DNA of 64,000 bases from Archangium violaceum (GTDB lineage Bacteria > Myxococcota > Myxococcia > Myxococcales > Myxococcaceae), in assembly GCF_016887565.1 (NCBI RefSeq), contig NZ_CP069396.1:7918001-7982000 (forward strand), read 5' to 3'. Each line of letters starts with the position of its first letter. Positions within the stretch are counted from its first letter, which is position 1. The notes under the pieces are model-generated. The model did no database searches, was not told where the DNA came from, and saw only the letters and a list, made by a program, of their open reading frames with translations. Both the position numbers and the translations under genes were made by a program. Below are positions 53,623 to 62,071 of this stretch, piece by piece.

Positions 53623-56600
53623 ATGCAAGTCATTGCTCCTGTCTTTCCCTGGAAGAAGGCGACATTCCTTCACGAGCGGGCCACCGCGAAGGGAGGTGCC
53701 CCCTCCGAGGGAAACGACTCGGCTCGCGAGGAGGCCGAGCGCCGCGCGGATGCCTGGCGCCAGCTCATGTCGGGAGACGACGCGACCCTCGACGAGCGGC
53801 TCAGCAGCGTGGGGCTCGACCGTCAGGCGTTCCTCCAGCTCCTCGCCCACTCGGGGGGCCAGGACGACGAGCCCGAGGACAGTGGCTCATGGGTCTTCCT
53901 CATCCAGGAGGTGATCGAGCAACGGCACGCCGGAGAGGCCCTGCCCACCTCGCTCCAGGCGCCCTCCAGCCCGGGACAGCCCGGGCTGTCGTTCTCGGGA
54001 CTGCTCCACCCGTTCCTGCGGATCGCCACCGCGAGGCTGCGGACGAGCCTGGCCGCGCTCCAGGCCCGCCACGGTCTGGAGCGCCCCATCCTGGCGCCCG
54101 AGGCCGAGGCCGCGCTGCTCGAGGGACTCGCGCGGCGGCTCCAGTTCCTGGCCACCCGGACCCTCATCCTCGAGCTCAACGTGGCCCGGATGCTCGAGCA
54201 ACTGCCCGGCGACTCGCCCCAGGAGCGCTTCCATTACTTCTCGACGCGGCACCTGGGGGAGCCGCGGGTCCTGGTGGCGCTGCTGGAGGAATACCCGGTC
54301 CTGGCCCGGCTCCTGGCCACCAGCACCGAGCGGTGGCTCGACGTGAGCCTGGAGCTCCTCCAGCGCCTCGTCGCGGACCATGAGTTGCTCGGCCAGACCT
54401 TCCTGGGGGGCCAGGACATCGGACTGCCCACCGGACTCCAGTCCGGCATCTCCGACCTGCACCGCGAGGGCCGGAGCGTGCTCCTGCTCCAGTTCAGCTC
54501 CGGTCTGAAGCTCGTCTACAAGCCGAAGTCGCTCGCGGTGGACATCCGCTTCCAGCAGCTCCTCCAGTGGATGAACGCGAAGGGCGTGCGCCATGCGCAC
54601 CGGGTGCTCACCGTGCTGGACCGTGGCTCCTACGGCTGGGTCGAGTACGTGGAGACCGCGAGCTGTGACTCGCGCGAGGCCCTCCAGCGCTTCTACTGGC
54701 GGCAGGGCAGCTCGCTGGCCCTGCTCCACACGCTGGCCGCCGTGGACTTCCACCTGGAGAACCTCATCGCCGCTGGCGAGCACCCCGTGCTCGTGGACCT
54801 GGAGGCGCTCTTCCACCAGCGGTCCTCCCAGGAGACAGGGGACTCGGCCCACCAACGTGCCTGGGCCGCGCTCGACCGTTCCATCATCTCCGTCGGCATG
54901 CTGCCCATGCTCATCTTCGGCCGGGGGGGACGCGCGGGCGTCGACATGAGCGGGTTGGGGGGCGAGGCGGGCCAGCTGTCACCCCAGGCGGTGCCCATGG
55001 TGGAGGACGCGCTCCACGACACCATGCGCGTGGTCCGCCGCCAGGGCCGCACGTCCGGCTCGAGCAACCGGCCCCAGCTCCAGGGCCAGCCGGCGGACGC
55101 CGCCGAGTACACCGAGGACATCGTCCAGGGCTTCGAGGAGACGTACCGGCTCCTCATGCGTCACCGCGAGGAGCTCGGGCCCCGGCTCCAGGACTTCGCC
55201 GACGTGGAGGTCCGCCACATCGTGCGCGCCACCCAGCGCTACGCGCTCCTCCTGCAGGAGAGCGTCCACCCCGACTTCCTGCGCGATGGCCTCGAGCGGG
55301 ACAAGGTGCTGGACAACCTCTGGGCCGAGGCCACCCTGTGGCCCTCGCTGCGGCGGCTCGTCCCCTACGAGCACGCGGACCTGCGCCTGGGCGACATCCC
55401 CATGTTCACCACGCGGCCCGGCCAGCGCCACCTGTGGAGCAGCACCGGCGAGTGCATCCGCGACTACTTCGCGCATGACAGTCTGGGCGAGGTGCGGGAG
55501 CGGCTCACGCGGTTGGATGAGAGGGATTGTGCCTGGCAGGTGTCGCTCATCCGCAAGTCGATGGTCTCCCTCGACAAGGGCCGGGGTGCCGCGCCCGTCA
55601 TCACCCGGACCGGACAGCGACCTCCCCCCGCGCCCGCCTCGCGCGAGGAGTGCCTCGCCGCCGCCATCTCCATCGCGGAGGACCTCGCGGCCAAGGCCAT
55701 CCGGGGACGCACGGACGTGTCCTGGATTGGCATGAACCTGGAGGACCTGGGGCGGTGGCGTTGGAGCCTCGCGCCTCTCGGCACGGACGTGTACGAGGGC
55801 GTCGGCGGGCTCGCCCTGTTCCTCGCGTACCTCGCCCGGGAGACCGGACGCGCGGACTTCGAGCAGCTCGCCCACGCGGCCCTGGAGCCCGTACGGGACT
55901 CCTGGCGCAACCCCGACCCGAGCGACGCGGGCGTGGGCGCCTTCGTCGGCCGGACCTCCGCCGCGTACGTGCTCGGACACCTGGCCGCCCTCTGGAACCA
56001 GCCGGAACTGCTGGACGAGGTGCGCGAGGGACTCCCGGCGCTGGAGGCGCTCATCGACACCGACACGCGGATCGATCTGCTCAGCGGCTCCGCCGGGTGC
56101 GCGCTCGTCCTGCTCGGACTGCACGCCCGGACCGGGGACTCGCGCTTCCTGGAGGCCGCCAGGCGATGCGGGGAGCGGCTCGCCGTCATGGCCCAGCCCA
56201 TGCCGGAGGGAGGCCTGGGCTGGAAGGGCGCGGCGGGAGAGCGGCCCCTGTCGGGCTTCTCCCACGGTGCGGCGGGCATCGCGTACGCGCTCCTGGAGCT
56301 GGCCGCCGCCACCGGCGACACGCGCTACCGCGAGCTCGCGCAGAAGGGGCTCGCCTACGAGCGCGCCCTCTTCGTCCCCGAGCGCGCCAACTGGCGCGAT
56401 CTGCGCGAGCCCGAGAAAGGCGCGGAGGGCATCGCCACCGGCTTCATGGTGTCGTGGTGCCATGGTGCCCCGGGCATCGCGCTCGGGAGGCTGTGCTCGC
56501 TGCGGCACCAGGATGACGTCCAGACACGCGCGGAGCTCGCCACGGCGCTCGACACGACCCTGCGCGAGGGCTTCGGCGGCAACCACTGCCTGTGTCACGG

Positions 56601-56850
56601 AGACATGGGCAACCTGGAGCCGCTGTACCTGGCGGGCGAGCGGCTCGGCGAGCCGCGATGGATCCGCGCCGCCCTGGAGCGCGCGGCCCACGTCATCCAC
56701 ACCGGACGCGAGCGCGGCTGGCTCTGCGGGCTGCCCCGGGGCACGGAGACCCCGGGGCTGCTGATGGGACTGGCCGGCATCGGCTATGGCCTGCTGCGGC
56801 TGGCGGCCCCGGAGCGCGTGCCGTCGGTGCTCTCCCTGGCGATGCCCTGA
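53623..56850 (+). CDS. lanM: Class II lanthipeptide synthetase LanM
   Basis: A 1075-residue bifunctional enzyme that phosphorylates and dehydrates Ser/Thr in the precursors and then forms thioether rings. The N-terminal 650 residues are the kinase-like dehydratase (DUF4135): LLQFSSGLKLVYKPKS, VDFHLENLIAAG, VLVDLEALFHQ. The C-terminal 380 residues are the LanC-like cyclase with zinc ligands Cys946 (SWCHGAPG), Cys991 and His992 (CLCHGDMGN). ATG at 53623 is chosen because AGGTGA precedes it; GTG 53614 is another start. Last gene of the operon, ending 1 bp before a convergent gene. Length is normal for LanM. Confidence 0.95.
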   Translation: MQVIAPVFPWKKATFLHERATAKGGAPSEGNDSAREEAERRADAWRQLMSGDDATLDERLSSVGLDRQAFLQLLAHSGGQDDEPEDSGSWVFLIQEVIEQRHAGEALPTSLQAPSSPGQPGLSFSGLLHPFLRIATARLRTSLAALQARHGLERPILAPEAEAALLEGLARRLQFLATRTLILELNVARMLEQLPGDSPQERFHYFSTRHLGEPRVLVALLEEYPVLARLLATSTERWLDVSLELLQRLVADHELLGQTFLGGQDIGLPTGLQSGISDLHREGRSVLLLQFSSGLKLVYKPKSLAVDIRFQQLLQWMNAKGVRHAHRVLTVLDRGSYGWVEYVETASCDSREALQRFYWRQGSSLALLHTLAAVDFHLENLIAAGEHPVLVDLEALFHQRSSQETGDSAHQRAWAALDRSIISVGMLPMLIFGRGGRAGVDMSGLGGEAGQLSPQAVPMVEDALHDTMRVVRRQGRTSGSSNRPQLQGQPADAAEYTEDIVQGFEETYRLLMRHREELGPRLQDFADVEVRHIVRATQRYALLLQESVHPDFLRDGLERDKVLDNLWAEATLWPSLRRLVPYEHADLRLGDIPMFTTRPGQRHLWSSTGECIRDYFAHDSLGEVRERLTRLDERDCAWQVSLIRKSMVSLDKGRGAAPVITRTGQRPPPAPASREECLAAAISIAEDLAAKAIRGRTDVSWIGMNLEDLGRWRWSLAPLGTDVYEGVGGLALFLAYLARETGRADFEQLAHAALEPVRDSWRNPDPSDAGVGAFVGRTSAAYVLGHLAALWNQPELLDEVREGLPALEALIDTDTRIDLLSGSAGCALVLLGLHARTGDSRFLEAARRCGERLAVMAQPMPEGGLGWKGAAGERPLSGFSHGAAGIAYALLELAAATGDTRYRELAQKGLAYERALFVPERANWRDLREPEKGAEGIATGFMVSWCHGAPGIALGRLCSLRHQDDVQTRAELATALDTTLREGFGGNHCLCHGDMGNLEPLYLAGERLGEPRWIRAALERAAHVIHTGRERGWLCGLPRGTETPGLLMGLAGIGYGLLRLAAPERVPSVLSLAMP

Positions 56851-56851
56851 G

Positions 56852-57673
56852 TCAGCGCCTGGAGCCCGCGAGGATGCGGAGGAACGACAGGTTCCGGCGC
56901 AGCAGCCGCACCGGAGCCGTCAACCACCGCCGGCACCGGTCGAGCCACCCGCGCCCGGCCAGCTCCCGCCAGCGCTGCGCCGGACGCCCCTCGTCCCAGG
57001 GCGACTCCAGCGCCGCCCCGGTGCCCACCAACACCGCCGGCTGCAACCGCGCGCCGGCGTACTGGCAGAACAGCTCCTGCTTCGGCGTCGCCATGGACAC
57101 CAGCACCAGGTGCGGCCGCGTGAGGGCGATGCGATCGATCAGCCGGTCCACCCACGGACCGCGCCCATCCTCGGGCACGCCCGGCGCGGCCACGCCCACC
57201 GCGAGCAGCCCGTACCGGTCCCTCAGCCCGCACGCGGTCCACTCGGCGACCCCTGGCCGCTCCGCCACCACGAGCACCCGCCAGGCCCGCTCACGCGCCA
57301 GCTTCGCCAGCGGCGACAACCACTCCGCCCCCACCAGCGACTCCGGCACCCGCGGGCCGATCACCCGGGCCGCCCGCGCCAACGCCGGGCTCCCCGCCAA
57401 CGAGAGATCCGCCGTGGCGAGCGCCTGACGCAGACCCTCGTTGGCCTCCGCCAGCACCACCTGCTCCACATCGGGCGTGAGGATGCGCCCACCCTGGCCA
57501 CGCGCCACCAGGGCCTCGATGGACTGCAGCACCTCACCCGGGCGCCCCAGATCCAACGGCACGTGACCGATCCGTACACGAGAGAAGACCCGCCCCTGCT
57601 CCCACTCCGCTCTCCTCGGCGCCAGCGACGCCAGACCGCTCCGCGGCGTCTCCAGCCCGACAACCCCGTTCAT
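56852..57673 (-). CDS. WecG/TagA/CpsF family glycosyltransferase
   Basis: A 273-residue GT26 protein that transfers a sugar (often ManNAc or ManNAcA) to a lipid-linked intermediate in cell-wall or exopolysaccharide synthesis. Landmarks: ILTPDVEQVVLAEANEGLRQAL near residue 60 (the family's T/N-P-x-V region), DLSLAGSPALARAARVIG, and DRLIDRIALTRPHLVLVSMATPKQELF with the GTGAALE acceptor loop. ATG at 57673 has GGAGGAGGG directly upstream. It converges on the lanM gene end; no other polysaccharide genes are adjacent. Confidence 0.86.
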   Translation of the reverse strand: MNGVVGLETPRSGLASLAPRRAEWEQGRVFSRVRIGHVPLDLGRPGEVLQSIEALVARGQGGRILTPDVEQVVLAEANEGLRQALATADLSLAGSPALARAARVIGPRVPESLVGAEWLSPLAKLARERAWRVLVVAERPGVAEWTACGLRDRYGLLAVGVAAPGVPEDGRGPWVDRLIDRIALTRPHLVLVSMATPKQELFCQYAGARLQPAVLVGTGAALESPWDEGRPAQRWRELAGRGWLDRCRRWLTAPVRLLRRNLSFLRILAGSRR

Positions 57674-57800
57674 CGCCCTCCTCCTCCCGGCTCCCGCGGT
57701 GCGCGGGACAGTGGTGTCTGACACCACGATCTGCCAGGGGGGTCTGACGTACTCGGGACCCGGGGGCTGACGGCGGGTAGACCCGCCCCCGGGAGCGCTC

Positions 57801-58490
57801 CTACAGGTCCGGCGGCGGCCTTACACCCAGGTGGCACGCGCGCAGCGCCAGCTGGGTCCGGTTCTCCGCACCCAGTTTCCGGTACAGCTGTGTCACGTGC
57901 GACTTCACCGTACGCTCGGCGATCTGCAGGTGCGCGGCGATCTTCAGGTTGTCCGCGCCGCCGGCCACGTAGGCCAGCACCTCACGCTCGCGCTGGGTGA
58001 GGGTGAGCAGCACGCTGGCCGTGGCCGCGGCCACCGGCGGGTGCTCGAAGTCGTTGCGCAACAGCTGCACCGGGAACAGCTTCTCCCCGCGCACCAGGGC
58101 ACCGACCGCCGTGCACACCGCGTTCGTCGTGAGGCTCTGCCGGAAGAGGTAGCCCGAGGCCCCCTCATCGAAACACTGGGAGATGAAGTCCTGGGCGTTC
58201 GCCGAGGACAGCACCAGCATCCTCACCTCCAGGCGCCGCTTGCGCGCCTCGCGCAGGACGTTGAGCCCCTCCATCGCGGAGCAACCCATGTCGGCGGCCC
58301 CCTCGGGCTCCACGTCCAGGATGGCCACCTGCGGCGGGTCCGTCCCCATTCCATCCAGGAGTGTCCGGACGTCGCGGGTCACCCACAGGACGTTCAGCCC
58401 TTCGACCCGCAGTCCATCGGCGAGGCCTTGCCAGGCCGCCCACGGTCCTTCCAACAATCCAACGCGCACATCCGCTTGATTCGATGCCAT
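57801..58490 (-). CDS. LuxR-type response regulator with atypical receiver
   Basis: A 229-residue regulator. The receiver keeps the phosphoacceptor Asp (VAILDVEPEG) but its acid pocket is EG instead of DD (VRVGLLEGPWA), and the conserved Lys is missing (GYLFRQSLT). The LuxR helix-turn-helix is complete: LTQREREVLAYVAGGADNLKIAAHLQIAERTVKSHVTQLYRKLG. It probably works without, or with little, phosphorylation. No kinase gene is adjacent. It is divergent from hspA by 490 bp. Confidence 0.82.
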   Translation of the reverse strand: MASNQADVRVGLLEGPWAAWQGLADGLRVEGLNVLWVTRDVRTLLDGMGTDPPQVAILDVEPEGAADMGCSAMEGLNVLREARKRRLEVRMLVLSSANAQDFISQCFDEGASGYLFRQSLTTNAVCTAVGALVRGEKLFPVQLLRNDFEHPPVAAATASVLLTLTQREREVLAYVAGGADNLKIAAHLQIAERTVKSHVTQLYRKLGAENRTQLALRACHLGVRPPPDL

Positions 58491-58982
58491 GCGAGGGCCC
58501 CCCAGCCGTCATGGCGAACTGCCTTTTGATACGAACAGCCCTGACCTCGAACCCACCTTGCGGCACCAGATGTGGGTCGGACTCGTCGATCCGCAAGGGT
58601 GTTCATCCCACAGGTCAGCAGCTTCCCCAACCAGTTGACGCTTCTGCTCTGCTCTAGACGACCTCCGACGCCTACTGGAAAGATTTACCCAACCTGGCCA
58701 CCAGTCCACCCAACGTGAGACCGGGGCTACCCACGAATGCTCATTGGAATATCGCAGGTCCAGTCCCAGCTCACGCCAATTTGCCGCTGACTGTGCACGG
58801 GCATACCCAAAGCGCGGAGCGGCTGTTGGGTGGTGAGCGCTCCCGTGCTCCTCGGGCAATTGGCCTCGGGGGCAATGCGCGTTCGCGCCGGGCACCTTGT
58901 GCGAGCCCCGCTCCGCTCTACCGTGAATGTGGGGGCCGCGCTCCAGGGAGGGTGCGACCCGAGCACGAAGGAGGAATGAGTC
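58491..58982. promoter_or_regulatory. Long spacer upstream of hspA
   Basis: No gene is seen in these 492 bp between the LuxR-type regulator and hspA. The only certain signal is the AAGGAGGA ribosome site at 58969-58976. I searched for a sigma-54 box (GG-N10-GC) and a CIRCE repeat without success. The length suggests dispersed regulator sites for the stress promoter. Confidence 0.4.
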
Positions 58983-59498
58983 ATGGCGGATCTTCCGGTG
59001 CGTCGAGGAAGCGGCTCATCGTCGGTAGGTCGGTGGACGCGAGGGTTCGATCCATTCGAGCAGATGAGGGAATTGATGGGGTTCGATCCGTTCGAGCGGA
59101 TGGGCCGCATCGTGGGAGGCGGTGGCGAGCAGACGTGGAACTTCGTCCCGGCCTTCGAGGTGAAGGAGACGAAGGACGCCTACATCTTCAAGGCGGACCT
59201 GCCAGGGGTGAAGGAGAGCGATCTGGACATCACCCTCACGGGTGATCGGCTCACCATCGGCGGGAAGCGGGAGACGGAGCAGCAGGAGGAGTCGGACCGC
59301 TTCTACGCCTACGAGCGGAGCTACGGCTCGTTCAGCCGCTCGTTCACGCTGCCCGAGGGCGTGGACGGGGAGCACGTCACCGCCGAGCTGAAGGACGGCG
59401 TGCTCAACCTGCGGCTGCCCAAGCTGCCCGAGGTGCAGCCCAAGCGCATCCAGGTGGGCGCCACCGACAGCGGCAAGCAGGGCAAGGTGAAGGCCTGA
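58983..59498 (+). CDS. hspA: Small heat-shock protein, SP21-like
   Basis: A 171-residue Hsp20. The alpha-crystallin domain covers about 55-150: FEVKETKDAYIFKADLPGVKESDLDITLTGDRLTIGGKR, FYAYERSYGSFSRSFTLPEGVD and the conserved ADLKNGVL-type AELKDGVLNLRLPK. The N-terminus MADLPVRRG...WDPF-like DPFEQMRELMGFDPFE and the ending VQPKRIQV match what I recall of Stigmatella aurantiaca SP21 (HspA), a stress and fruiting-body/spore chaperone. It forms oligomers that hold unfolded proteins. AAGGAGGA precedes the ATG. Terminator follows. Confidence 0.93.
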   Translation: MADLPVRRGSGSSSVGRWTRGFDPFEQMRELMGFDPFERMGRIVGGGGEQTWNFVPAFEVKETKDAYIFKADLPGVKESDLDITLTGDRLTIGGKRETEQQEESDRFYAYERSYGSFSRSFTLPEGVDGEHVTAELKDGVLNLRLPKLPEVQPKRIQVGATDSGKQGKVKA

Positions 59499-59524
59499 GT
59501 CACGAGCGGTAGGTGACCGGGTGA

Positions 59525-59550
59525 AGGGGGCTGGAGCAATCCGGCCCCCT
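59525..59550. terminator. Shared terminator after hspA
   Basis: Arms AGGGGGC (59525-59531) and GCCCCCT (59544-59550), with an inner GGA/TCC pairing and a GCAA loop, lie between convergent hspA and the DUF2267-like gene. Confidence 0.78.
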
Positions 59551-59576
59551 CTGCCATTCGGGACTGCGGCCCGGGG

Positions 59577-60089
59577 TCAGATGGTGCGCTGCCACAGCTC
59601 GCGCAGGTCGGCGGGCAGCTGGCCGATGACGTCCTCGATCTCCCCTTCGGAGACCTGCTCGCGGACCGCGCTGAAGACGGCGCGAATCTGCCTCTCGGCC
59701 TCGATGGCCTCCACGCCCAGATCCTCCGAGACCATCTGGATGAAGCCATCCTTGCCGAACTTGCTCGCCGGCTTGCCCAGGTGCCGCTCGCACCGCACCA
59801 GGAGATCCTGAAGCTTGCCGGGCAACTGGGCCTCCAGGTGCGCCGCCTCCTCGCCGAAGAGCCGCTGTTCCAGCACGCACAGCACCGAGACCGCGGCGCG
59901 TTCGGCCTCCTCCTCGTTCATCGAGCCGATGACGGCGAGGTTGCCCAGGAAGGCCTTGTACGTCTGGTTCCGCCGCGTCTCCCGCCGCTGCTGGCGCCGG
60001 GCCTCCAGGTCGATCCCCTGCTGCTCCTGCTGCTCGATGCCCTTCGTTTCCTGGCCCTTGTCCGTGCCCGTCCGATCCATGTCCGCCAT
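59577..60089 (-). CDS. DUF2267-like protein
   Basis: A 170-residue, all-helical cytosolic protein. The N-terminal 40 residues are Gln/Arg-rich and probably disordered; residues about 40-165 have the DUF2267 pattern with repeated helices (AERAAVSVLCVLEQRLFGEEAAHLEAQLPGKLQDLL and EAERQIRAVFSAVREQVSEGEIEDVIGQLPADLRELW), i.e. two copies of a degenerate 'covers one module' repeat. Function of the family is unknown; it occurs in stress contexts. ATG at 60089 has GGAGG upstream. Its neighbour hspA is convergent. Confidence 0.8.
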   Translation of the reverse strand: MADMDRTGTDKGQETKGIEQQEQQGIDLEARRQQRRETRRNQTYKAFLGNLAVIGSMNEEEAERAAVSVLCVLEQRLFGEEAAHLEAQLPGKLQDLLVRCERHLGKPASKFGKDGFIQMVSEDLGVEAIEAERQIRAVFSAVREQVSEGEIEDVIGQLPADLRELWQRTI

Positions 60090-60278
60090 GTCCGCCTCCG
60101 TCGGATGAAGAAGGTTCCACCCTGTCCCCTTGACCTTGACCATGCTTCGCGGGGCGTGAAGAGGGAGCGGCGCGCGAGGGGGCTCGCCCTGGTGCCTGCC
60201 CTGCCGAGAGGGTGGCCTCCCCGAGCCGCGTGATGGAAGGCGTTCCCCCGAGCGCATTCCGGGTAATCTCCCGGGTGA

Positions 60279-61043
60279 ATGGATTCCGCCGCCTCTCCGA
60301 ATCTCGACGTCGCCACACCCGAGCGGGTGGCCCTCTCGCTGCCCGTGGCGGGCATCGGCTACCGATGCCTCGCCTATCTGATCGACGTCTTCCTGCTCTT
60401 CCTCTTCTGGGTCATCACCTACTTCACCTTCACGCTGCTGGTGAGCGACGTGCTCGGCTTCCTGGAGGGGCTGTCTGGCTTCACGCGGACGCTGATGGTG
60501 GTGGGGGTATTCGCCACGCAGTGGCTGTACTGGACGGCGTGCGAGGTGCTGATGGGCGGGCAGACGCCGGGCAAGCGCCTCATCGGCATCCGGGTGGTGC
60601 GGGTGGACGGCTCGCCCGTGGGCGTGCTGGAGAGCGCGGTGCGCAACCTGGTGCGCGTGGTGGACTTCCTGCCGGGGCTCTACGCCACCGGCTGCCTGAG
60701 CATGCTGCTGACGCGCCAGCACCGGAGGCTCGGGGACATCCTCGCCGGCACCCTGCTGGTGCGCGAGGAGCGCATCGACCTGGACAAGTACACCACCCCG
60801 GCGGCCGAGGCCCCGGCCGTGTCCGCCACCACCAGCCGCGTGCGGCTCGCGCCGGAGGACGTGGAGCTCATCCTCGCCTTCCTGACGCGAGCGCCCCAGC
60901 TTGAACCGGCGGCCCGGACGCGGCTGGGGACGAAGCTGGTGGACCGCTACGGGGGCCTTGGAGAGACGGAGCGAGCCACCGTGCTGGCCTCGCCCCAGGC
61001 CACCGAGTCCTTCCTGAGGACGCGCGTCCAGGCGGAGCGCTGA
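60279..61043 (+). CDS. RDD family membrane protein
   Basis: A 254-residue inner-membrane protein. The RDD domain begins IGYRCLAYLIDVFLLFLF, with the Arg and Asp in the first helix, then membrane segments at about 65-85 and a third with GGQTPGKRLIGIRVVRVDG. The soluble C-terminal 85 residues are charged. RDD proteins are transport- or envelope-linked without a defined role. The stop is one base before the SpoIIM-like gene, so the two are an operon. Confidence 0.86.
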   Translation: MDSAASPNLDVATPERVALSLPVAGIGYRCLAYLIDVFLLFLFWVITYFTFTLLVSDVLGFLEGLSGFTRTLMVVGVFATQWLYWTACEVLMGGQTPGKRLIGIRVVRVDGSPVGVLESAVRNLVRVVDFLPGLYATGCLSMLLTRQHRRLGDILAGTLLVREERIDLDKYTTPAAEAPAVSATTSRVRLAPEDVELILAFLTRAPQLEPAARTRLGTKLVDRYGGLGETERATVLASPQATESFLRTRVQAER

Positions 61044-61044
61044 C

Positions 61045-62016
61045 GTGGCCACGCCCCTGCCCGCCTTCGTGGCGCGCCGCCGCCCCGACTGGGACTCGCT
61101 GAAGGACCTGCTCGCCCGGCAGCGCTCGGGCACCCTGCGCCTGGAGGAGCTGCGCACGCTCGATGTCCTCTATCGCCGGGCGGCGGCGGACCTGGCGCAC
61201 GCGCAGACGTTCTACGCGGGCACGGACGTGCACCGCTTCCTCAACCAGCTCTGCGGCCAGGCCTACGGCGCCATCTACCAGCCCCCGCGCGAGCGGCTGG
61301 CCTCCACCCTCGCCTTCTTCCGTCGGGACTTCCCGCGCACCCTGCGCGCCAATGGGGCCTTCGTGGCCGCGAGCGCGGGACTCTTCGTGCTGGGCATCCT
61401 CCTGGGGGCGCTGGTGGTGCTGCTGGAGCCGCGTGGCGCGGAGCTGCTGGTGCCCGAGAACCTGCGCGACTTCATCGCCCGGAAGGAGATGTGGACGGAC
61501 GGCATCCTCTCCGTGGCACCGCCCAACGCGGTGGCCTCGGGCATCGCCACCAACAACCTCACGGTGATCATCGTCACCTTCGCCTCCGGCATCCTGCTGG
61601 GGCTGGGCACGGTGTTCACGCTGATCAACAACGGGGTGCACCTCGGCTCGGTGGGCGCGCTGTGCGTGCACGAGGGCATGGGCCCCAAGCTGTTCGACTT
61701 CATCGCCGCGCATGGGCCCGTGGAGCTGTCCATCATCGTCATCGCGGGTGGCGCGGGGCTCATGGTGGGCCAGGCGCTCATCGACCCCGGAGAGCTGCCC
61801 CGAGGACAGGCCCTGGTGCTGCGCGGGCGCGAGGCGGTGAAGCTGGTGCTCGGCTGCGCGCCCTTCCTCGCGCTCATCGCCGTGGTGGAGGGCTTCGTGT
61901 CCCCCGGCGACTTCTTCTCCTCGTGGATGAAGGCCGTGCTGGGGCTCGCGCTGGGGGCGCTCTTCTGGACGTACCTGCTGCGCGCCGGCCGGAACGAGCC
62001 GGGCGGGACCTCGTGA
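61045..62016 (+). CDS. SpoIIM-like (stage II sporulation M) membrane protein
   Basis: A 323-residue protein of the SpoIIM/DUF95 family with a soluble N-terminal helical part (DLLARQRSGTLRLEELRTLDVLYRRAAADLAHAQ) and five or so membrane helices from residue about 105 (FVAASAGLFVLGILLGALVVLL, VIIVTFASGILLGLGTVFTLINNG, LSIIVIAGGAGLMVGQALI). It is not evidence of endospores; such genes occur beside RDD genes in many Gram-negatives, where they form a membrane complex often with MoxR-type partners. GTG start at 61045 follows the RDD stop immediately. Confidence 0.85.
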   Translation: MATPLPAFVARRRPDWDSLKDLLARQRSGTLRLEELRTLDVLYRRAAADLAHAQTFYAGTDVHRFLNQLCGQAYGAIYQPPRERLASTLAFFRRDFPRTLRANGAFVAASAGLFVLGILLGALVVLLEPRGAELLVPENLRDFIARKEMWTDGILSVAPPNAVASGIATNNLTVIIVTFASGILLGLGTVFTLINNGVHLGSVGALCVHEGMGPKLFDFIAAHGPVELSIIVIAGGAGLMVGQALIDPGELPRGQALVLRGREAVKLVLGCAPFLALIAVVEGFVSPGDFFSSWMKAVLGLALGALFWTYLLRAGRNEPGGTS

Positions 62017-62017
62017 A

Positions 62018-62054
62018 GAAGCCCGGCTCTCCCCAGGAGAGGAGGCCGGGCTTC
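62018..62054. terminator. Bipartite hairpin terminator
   Basis: Outer arms GAAGCCCGGC (62018-62027) and GCCGGGCTTC (62045-62054), with an inner TCTCC/GGAGA pairing, lie between the convergent SpoIIM-like and Cys-rich lipoprotein genes. Confidence 0.8.
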
Positions 62055-62071
62055 GTCATGCGCGGGGAGGA

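Noticed and set aside
58491-58982. Sigma-54 promoter or CIRCE element for hspA
   Set aside because: No GG-N10-GC pair with supporting bases and no CIRCE inverted repeat could be found; partial matches had the wrong spacing.
61045-62016. Endospore formation from the SpoIIM-like protein
   Set aside because: SpoIIM/DUF95 homologues occur widely beside RDD genes in non-endospore formers, and no other spo genes are present.
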